Of a DNA stretch of 39,945 nt, positions 33,474 to 39,945 are shown piece after piece. The DNA is from Streptosporangiaceae bacterium (lineage in GTDB: Bacteria > Actinomycetota > Actinomycetes > Streptosporangiales > Streptosporangiaceae): the NCBI GenBank assembly GCA_025964715.1, contig JAOPYH010000372.1, forward strand, positions 1-39,945, in the 5' to 3' direction. How positions within the stretch are numbered: position 1 is the stretch's first letter; every line of letters begins with the position of its first letter. The position numbers were made by a program, and so were the translations under genes. A model generated the notes under the pieces. It saw nothing but the letters and a program-made list of their open reading frames with translations, was not told where the DNA came from and made no database searches.

Positions 33474-34601
33474 GTGAAGTTCCGCATAGATCGAGACGCC
33501 CTCGCCGACGCGGTCGCCTGGACCGCGCGCACGCTTCCGGTCCGGCCACCCGTACCGGTGCTCGCCGGCATGCACATCGAGGCCGGCGACAGGCTGAAGC
33601 TGTCGGCGTTCGACTACGAGGTGTCGGCTCAGGTCGCTACTGACATCGATGTGGAAGAGCCCGGCACCGCGCTGGTGTCCGGCCGCCTCCTCGCTGAGAT
33701 CTGCCGCAGCCTGCCGCCACAACCGGTGGAGGTGACCACCGACGGCGCCAAGGTGATGCTCAGGTGCGGCAGTGCGAAGTTCACCTTGATGACCATGCCT
33801 GTGGAGGACTACCCGAGCCTGCCGGAGATGCCACCGGCCGCGGGGTCTGTGGGCAGCGACGAGTTCGCGGCAGCCGTCAGCCAGGTGGCGCTCGCGGCCG
33901 GCCGCGACGACACCATCCCGATGCTCACCGGCGTACGGGTGGAGGTGGAGGGCGAGACGGTGACGCTGGCCTCCACCGACCGCTACCGGCTGGCCGTACG
34001 CGAACTGCACTGGAAGCCCGAGCGCTCGGACTTCTCGGCCGTGGCCCTGGTGCCCGCCAAGACCCTCGCGGACACCGCCAAGTCGCTCACCTCGGGTGCG
34101 GAGGTCTCAATCGCCCTGGGGGGCACAGGGGGCCGCGGAGACGGCATGATCGGCTTCATCGGCGGCGGCCGCCGGACGACCTCGCGGCTGCTGGACGGGG
34201 ACTTCGTGAAATACCGGTCGCTGTTGCCGAGTGAGTACGCCGGCCTCGCGGAGGTGTCGACCGGGCCGTTCATCGAGGCGGTCAAGCGCGTCTCGCTGGT
34301 GGCCGAGCGCAACACGCCCGTACGGCTGTCCTTCAGCCAGGGCGAGGTGGTCCTCGAGGCGGGCACCGGGGACGAGGCCCAGGCCGTTGAGGCCCTGGAG
34401 GCCAATCTGGAGGGCGACGACATCAACATCGCCTTCAACCCGGCTTTCCTGCTGGACGGGCTGTCGGCGATCGGGTCGGACACGGCCCGGCTGTCGTTCA
34501 CCACGCCCACCAAGCCCGCGGTCCTCACGGGCAAGCCGCCGGAGGAGGGTGCGAACCCGAACTACCGGTACCTGATCATGCCGGTCCGGCTGTCGGGGTA
34601 G
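33474..34601 (+). CDS. dnaN: DNA polymerase III beta subunit (sliding clamp)
   Basis: A 375-aa processivity clamp in three similar domains. MKFRIDRDALADAVAWTART, then TVTLASTDRYRLAVRE and the C-terminal NPNYRYLIMPVRLSG (ending in the MPVR-L signature) are typical. GTG 33474 has AGGAGG about ten bases upstream; the frame is open to 33444. It tethers polymerase III to DNA and carries the hydrophobic cleft for partner binding. Confidence 0.97.
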   Translation: MKFRIDRDALADAVAWTARTLPVRPPVPVLAGMHIEAGDRLKLSAFDYEVSAQVATDIDVEEPGTALVSGRLLAEICRSLPPQPVEVTTDGAKVMLRCGSAKFTLMTMPVEDYPSLPEMPPAAGSVGSDEFAAAVSQVALAAGRDDTIPMLTGVRVEVEGETVTLASTDRYRLAVRELHWKPERSDFSAVALVPAKTLADTAKSLTSGAEVSIALGGTGGRGDGMIGFIGGGRRTTSRLLDGDFVKYRSLLPSEYAGLAEVSTGPFIEAVKRVSLVAERNTPVRLSFSQGEVVLEAGTGDEAQAVEALEANLEGDDINIAFNPAFLLDGLSAIGSDTARLSFTTPTKPAVLTGKPPEEGANPNYRYLIMPVRLSG

Positions 34602-34604
34602 GAC

Positions 34605-34632
34605 TTGGCCGCCGGTCTGGGGGAACTAGCCT
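34605..34632 (+). promoter_or_regulatory. Promoter candidate for gnd (TTGGCC-N16-TAGCCT)
   Basis: TTGGCC at 34605-34610, 16 bases, TAGCCT at 34627-34632, just after the dnaN stop. It would give a leader of about 30 bases with AGAAGGAG before gnd. Confidence 0.35.
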
Positions 34633-34667
34633 GATCAAGGGCCTAACCACACAGAAGGAGTCTCAGC

Positions 34668-35546
34668 ATGGAACTCGGGATGATCGGCCTTGGCCGCATG
34701 GGCGGCAACATGGCCGAGCGGCTGCGCCGTAACGGACACACCGTCATCGGATACGACCGTGACCCGAAGCTCAGCGATGCCGCGTCCATGGATGAGCTCG
34801 CCTCGCGGCTGCCGAAGCCGCGCGTGGTGTGGGTGATGGTCCCGGCCGGTGGGCCGACACACGAGACGATCCACAGGCTTGGGGAAGTCCTCGAGCCCGG
34901 GGACATCGTGATCGACGGTGGCAACTCGCACTATGTGGATGACCAGAAGCACGGCGAGGAGCTCGGTGCCAAGGGCATCGGGTTCGTGGACGTCGGCGTC
35001 AGCGGCGGGGTCTGGGGCCTGCAGAACGGCTATGCGCTCATGGTCGGCGGCGAGGACGCCCACGTGAAGCCGCTCATGCCGCTGTTCGAGGCGCTCAAGC
35101 CCGAGGGCCAGTACGGCTTCGTCCACAGTGGCCCCGTCGGCGCCGGGCACTTCGCCAAGATGGTCCACAACGGCATCGAGTACGGCATGATGCAGGCCTT
35201 CGCCGAGGGCTACGAGCTCCTTGTGGCCAGCGGTGTCGTCAAGAACGTGCCGGAGACCTTCCGCAGCTGGCAGCAGGGCACGGTGATCCAGTCCTGGCTG
35301 CTCGAGCTGCTCAACCGCGCGCTCGAAGAGGACCCGCACCTGGAGAAGATCCGCGGCTATGCCGAGGACTCGGGTGAGGGCCGGTGGACCGTGCAGACGG
35401 CTGTGGATCTCGCTGTGCCACTGCCGGCCATCACCGCCTCACTGTTCGCGCGCTTCGCCTCGCGGCAGAAGGACTCGCCCTCAATGAAGATCGTCGCCGC
35501 GCTCCGCAACCAGTTCGGCGGTCACCCGGTCGAGCCGATGGCCTGA
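34668..35546 (+). CDS. gnd: 6-phosphogluconate dehydrogenase, decarboxylating (short form)
   Basis: A 292-aa pentose phosphate pathway enzyme converting 6-phosphogluconate to ribulose 5-phosphate, CO2 and a reduced nicotinamide cofactor. The nucleotide-binding motif [10 protein letters not shown] is at residues 7-16. VIDGGNSHY and the catalytic region [20 protein letters not shown] match the short (about 300 aa) Gnd family rather than the 470-aa enzyme. AGAAGGAG precedes the ATG. Its place between dnaN and recF is conserved in Streptomyces and relatives. Confidence 0.95.
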   Translation: MELGMIGLGRMGGNMAERLRRNGHTVIGYDRDPKLSDAASMDELASRLPKPRVVWVMVPAGGPTHETIHRLGEVLEPGDIVIDGGNSHYVDDQKHGEELGAKGIGFVDVGVSGGVWGLQNGYALMVGGEDAHVKPLMPLFEALKPEGQYGFVHSGPVGAGHFAKMVHNGIEYGMMQAFAEGYELLVASGVVKNVPETFRSWQQGTVIQSWLLELLNRALEEDPHLEKIRGYAEDSGEGRWTVQTAVDLAVPLPAITASLFARFASRQKDSPSMKIVAALRNQFGGHPVEPMA

Positions 35547-35578
35547 CCGGCAGAACCCATCGAGGCCGTCCACAGCGT

Positions 35579-35596
35579 TGTGGAGAATTCTCCACA
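35579..35596. repeat. 18-bp perfect palindrome upstream of recF, two DnaA-box-like halves
   Basis: TGTGGAGAATTCTCCACA reads the same on both strands. Each half is one base away from the DnaA box (TGTGGACAA), and CCGTCCACA follows the same pattern at 35566-35574. It lies in the 119-base gnd-recF gap. Confidence 0.6.
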
Positions 35597-35652
35597 GTCT
35601 GGGGATGCGCGGGAGGTGCTCTCCGCTGGCTGTTCCGGCCACGCGGAGGCCC

Positions 35653-35658
35653 TACCCT
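35653..35658 (+). promoter_or_regulatory. Candidate -10 element (TACCCT) for leaderless recF
   Basis: TACCCT (TANNNT) ends seven bases before the recF GTG, and no Shine-Dalgarno is visible. This matches the leaderless pattern seen at nfo and the MFS gene. Confidence 0.4.
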
Positions 35659-35665
35659 CGAAGCC

Positions 35666-36826
35666 GTGCACGTCGCCCACCTCAGCCTCCAGGACTTCCG
35701 GTCGCACGCGGCCGTGGAGCTCCCGCTCGACCCCGGGGTCAGCGCGTTCGTGGGCCCGAACGGACAGGGCAAGACCAATCTGGTCGAGGCCATCGGCTAC
35801 ATCGCCATGCAGGGCAGCCACCGGGCGTCGACCGACGCACCGCTCGTACGCCATGGCGCCCCCCGGTCCATCGTGCGTGCCGCGGTCGTACGCGACGATC
35901 GCCGGGCGCTCATCGAGCTGGAGATCAACCCGGGCAAGGCCAACCGCGGCCGGCTGAACCGCTCACCCGTTCCGCGGCCGCGCGAGCTGCTGGGGATCCT
36001 GCGCACCGTGCTGTTCGCCCCCGAGGACCTGTCCCTGGTCAAGGGCGATCCCGGCGAGCGGCGCCGGTTCCTGGACGAGCTGCTCACCACGAGGTCACCG
36101 CGGTTCGCGGGCGTGCGCTCCGACTATGACCGGGTGCTCAAGCAGCGCAACGCCCTGCTGAAGTCCGCGGCGGCGCACCGGCGGGCGCCCGCGGCGGAGA
36201 TGCTCGCCACGCTGGACGTGTGGGACTCCCACCTGGCCCGGACCGGTGCCGAGCTCCTGGCCGGCCGGCTCGAGCTGGTCACCGCGCTGCGCCCGCTGGT
36301 CGCCAAGGCCTACGACGCCCTGGCGCCGAGCGGGGCCACCGGCCTCGTCTACCGCAGCTCACTGGCGGGGCCGAAGGGCCGGGGCGGTCCGGAGGCCGAG
36401 GAGGCCGAGGAGCTGCCGGCCGACCGAGCGTCGCTCACCGCCGCGCTGGAGCAGGGGCTGGCCGAGTCGCGCCGCAGTGAGCTCGAGCGGGGCGTCAGCC
36501 TGGTGGGACCGCACCGGGACGAGCTGGTGCTCCGGCTCGGAGAGCTGCCGGCCCGCGGCTACGCCAGTCACGGAGAGTCCTGGTCCTTCGCGCTCGCGCT
36601 CCGGTTGGCGGCGTTCGAGCTGCTGAGGGCCGACGGCGACGACCCCGTGCTGATCCTGGACGACGTGTTCGCGGAGCTCGACGCCGGCCGGCGCCGGCGG
36701 CTCGCCGAGATGGTGGCGCCCGCGGAACAGGTGCTGGTGACCGCGGCGGTGCCCGCCGATGTGCCCGATGAGCTGAGCGGCGCCGCCTACGACGTCGCGG
36801 ATGGTGAGGTCACCCGTGTCCGATGA
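35666..36826 (+). CDS. recF: DNA replication and repair protein RecF
   Basis: A 386-aa SMC-like ATPase that binds gapped DNA and promotes RecA loading. [19 protein letters not shown] start, Walker [10 protein letters not shown] (30-38), ABC signature [11 protein letters not shown] and Walker [14 protein letters not shown] are present. GTG 35666 is taken as start; the frame is open to 35384 but the upstream part overlaps gnd. Its stop lies inside the beginning of the DUF721 gene. Confidence 0.95.
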   Translation: MHVAHLSLQDFRSHAAVELPLDPGVSAFVGPNGQGKTNLVEAIGYIAMQGSHRASTDAPLVRHGAPRSIVRAAVVRDDRRALIELEINPGKANRGRLNRSPVPRPRELLGILRTVLFAPEDLSLVKGDPGERRRFLDELLTTRSPRFAGVRSDYDRVLKQRNALLKSAAAHRRAPAAEMLATLDVWDSHLARTGAELLAGRLELVTALRPLVAKAYDALAPSGATGLVYRSSLAGPKGRGGPEAEEAEELPADRASLTAALEQGLAESRRSELERGVSLVGPHRDELVLRLGELPARGYASHGESWSFALALRLAAFELLRADGDDPVLILDDVFAELDAGRRRRLAEMVAPAEQVLVTAAVPADVPDELSGAAYDVADGEVTRVR

Positions 36827-37343
36827 GCAAACCGAGCCGGCGGCCGGCGGGACCGGTCCGGCCGAGCCCGCGGATCCGACGCCCGGGGGCCCCTCCGGCA
36901 TCGAGCTGGCCCGCGAGGCCCTCGCGCAGGCGAAGGCCGACGCGAGAAAGCGCGGCTCCGTGCCGGGAGCCCAGCGCCGCAGGACCCCGAGGCCGGCCCG
37001 CGACCGCGGCCGGGGCGGCGATCCGCGCGCGTTCGGCTCGGCGATCAAGGACCTGCTGGCGGATCGCGGCTGGGAGCAGCGGGCCGCGGTCGGCGGGGTC
37101 TTCGGCAACTGGGCAGGGATCGTCGGGCCGGAACTCGCCGATCACACCAAGCCGGAGCGCTTCGAGGACGGCGAGCTCGTGGTGGCCGCCGACTCCACCG
37201 CCTGGGCGACCCAGCTGCGGCTGCTCGCCTCCACCCTCGTACGCCGGCTGAACGAGGAGCTCGGGGACGGGACCGTACGCAAGGTCAAGGTCACCGGACC
37301 GGCCTCGGCGCCGCGCCGCCGGGGTGCCTGGCGGGTTCGCTAG
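36816..37343 (+). CDS. dciA: DUF721 protein, DciA-type helicase loader candidate
   Basis: A 175-aa protein. The DUF721 core is at about residues 65-160: [38 protein letters not shown], then [20 protein letters not shown]. This matches DciA, which assists loading of the replicative helicase DnaB in bacteria lacking DnaC/DnaI. The first 60 residues are acidic then basic and probably disordered. GTG 36816 has GAGGT upstream and overlaps recF by 11 bases; ATG 36801 is an alternative. The location between recF and gyrB is conserved in actinobacteria. Confidence 0.88.
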   Translation: MSDEQTEPAAGGTGPAEPADPTPGGPSGIELAREALAQAKADARKRGSVPGAQRRRTPRPARDRGRGGDPRAFGSAIKDLLADRGWEQRAAVGGVFGNWAGIVGPELADHTKPERFEDGELVVAADSTAWATQLRLLASTLVRRLNEELGDGTVRKVKVTGPASAPRRRGAWRVR

Positions 37344-39553
<2,210 letters not shown>

Positions 39554-39634
39554 GCGCCCGGGGGGACCGCGCCGCGCGGGCCCCGGTGACCTGGAGGACC
39601 TGGCCGACTGCCAATGATGGAAGAGGTTTGATAC

Positions 39635-39945
39635 GTGACCGACGTGGACTCGGGAGGCGCTCCGCCGCCGCAGCATGACCGGACCGAGCCGGTCGACATC
39701 CAGGTCGAGATGCAGCGCAGCTACATCGACTACGCGATGTCGGTCATCGTCGGGCGGGCGCTGCCGGACGTCAGGGACGGCCTCAAGCCCGTGCACACCC
39801 GCGTGCTGTGGGCAATGTATGACGGCGGCTACCGGCCCGAGCGCGGCTACTCCAAGTGCGCGCGGGTGGTCGGCGAGGTGATGGGCAACTACCATCCGCA
39901 CGGCGACTCGTCGATCTACGACGCGCTGGTCCGGCTGGCCCAGCC
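39635..39945 (+). CDS. gyrA: DNA gyrase subunit A, N-terminal part (cut by window edge)
   Basis: GTG 39635, with GAAGAGG about nine bases upstream, begins a frame continuing off the right edge (about 103 codons). [20 protein letters not shown], then [20 protein letters not shown], and the quinolone-resistance-determining region [16 protein letters not shown] are present. The residues equivalent to E. coli Ser83 and Asp87 are Ser92 and Asp96, the sensitive form; mycobacteria typically have Ala at the first. It follows gyrB by 81 bases. Confidence 0.97.
   Translation, partial: MTDVDSGGAPPPQHDRTEPVDIQVEMQRSYIDYAMSVIVGRALPDVRDGLKPVHTRVLWAMYDGGYRPERGYSKCARVVGEVMGNYHPHGDSSIYDALVRLAQ

Noticed and set aside
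33059..33477. Small plus-strand open frames inside oriC
   Set aside because: They are built from DnaA-box repeats, lack ribosome sites and coding bias, and lie in the replication origin.

Overview
This is a high-GC actinobacterial chromosome segment centred on the replication origin. Strong G/C bias at third codon positions, many GTG (some TTG) starts, leaderless genes, a TTGTCCACA-type DnaA-box family and actinobacterial gene order all point that way. The order pcnA(cca) / DUF6049 / murJ / sigM / anti-sigma / trxB / trxA / GNAT / parB / parA / rsmG / jag / yidC / yidD / rnpA / rpmH / dnaA / oriC / dnaN / gnd / recF / DUF721 / gyrB / gyrA is shared in large part with Streptomyces and Mycobacterium. 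The six-gene detail (murJ and its pseudokinase as separate genes, gnd between dnaN and recF) resembles Streptomyces and Streptosporangiales. I lean to Streptosporangiales (Thermomonosporaceae-like), but genus is not decidable by eye.

Layout. 1-0.9 kb: start of rpsF (minus) with a structured leader resembling the S6:S18-binding motif, an untracked 55-aa acidic small protein, and a small membrane protein. 0.9-7.5 kb: endonuclease IV (plus), then a minus-strand run of penicillin-binding protein, two polyprenol-dependent mannosyltransferase-type membrane enzymes and an orphan barstar-family protein. 7.5-9.7 kb: PadR regulator with a visible inverted-repeat operator and inositol-3-phosphate synthase, closed by a strong terminator. 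9.7-14.4 kb: leaderless MFS transporter, convergently overlapping bioA, then cca, and divergent YbaK-type deacylase. 14.4-21.9 kb: cell-envelope block of DUF6049 protein, MurJ, a separate membrane pseudokinase with an extracytoplasmic discoidin-like domain, SigM and its zinc-finger-like anti-sigma factor. 22-23.4 kb: thioredoxin system with a textbook SigR-type promoter (GGAAT-N18-GTT). 23.4-27.4 kb: GNAT protein, ParB, ParA, RsmG with two parS-like sites. 27.6-28.0 kb: an inserted plus-strand DUF6458 gene with a His-rich tail and a SigB-like promoter, splitting the usual jag-rsmG junction. 28.1-30.6 kb: jag, yidC, yidD, rnpA, rpmH (minus). 31-37.3 kb: dnaA, oriC (about 500 bp with many DnaA-box-like sites, a thrice-repeated composite unit and an AT-rich tract), dnaN, gnd, recF, DUF721/DciA. 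37.6 kb to end: gyrB and the start of gyrA.

How it works together: the right half is the initiation machinery (DnaA, beta clamp, RecF, candidate DciA helicase loader, gyrase) diverging from oriC against the membrane-protein biogenesis/RNase P cluster and the ParABS segregation system. The left half supplies envelope construction (PBP, MurJ with pseudokinase, glycosyltransferases), redox homeostasis under SigR/SigM-type control, and inositol synthesis (mycothiol and phosphatidylinositol precursor). I see no phage, insertion sequence, CRISPR array, tRNA or rRNA in the window. No clearly novel multi-gene system is evident; the items most worth a second look are the rpsF leader, the DUF6458 insertion, the oriC repeat unit, the PadR operator with a hairpin at padR's end, and several small ORFs and leaderless starts.
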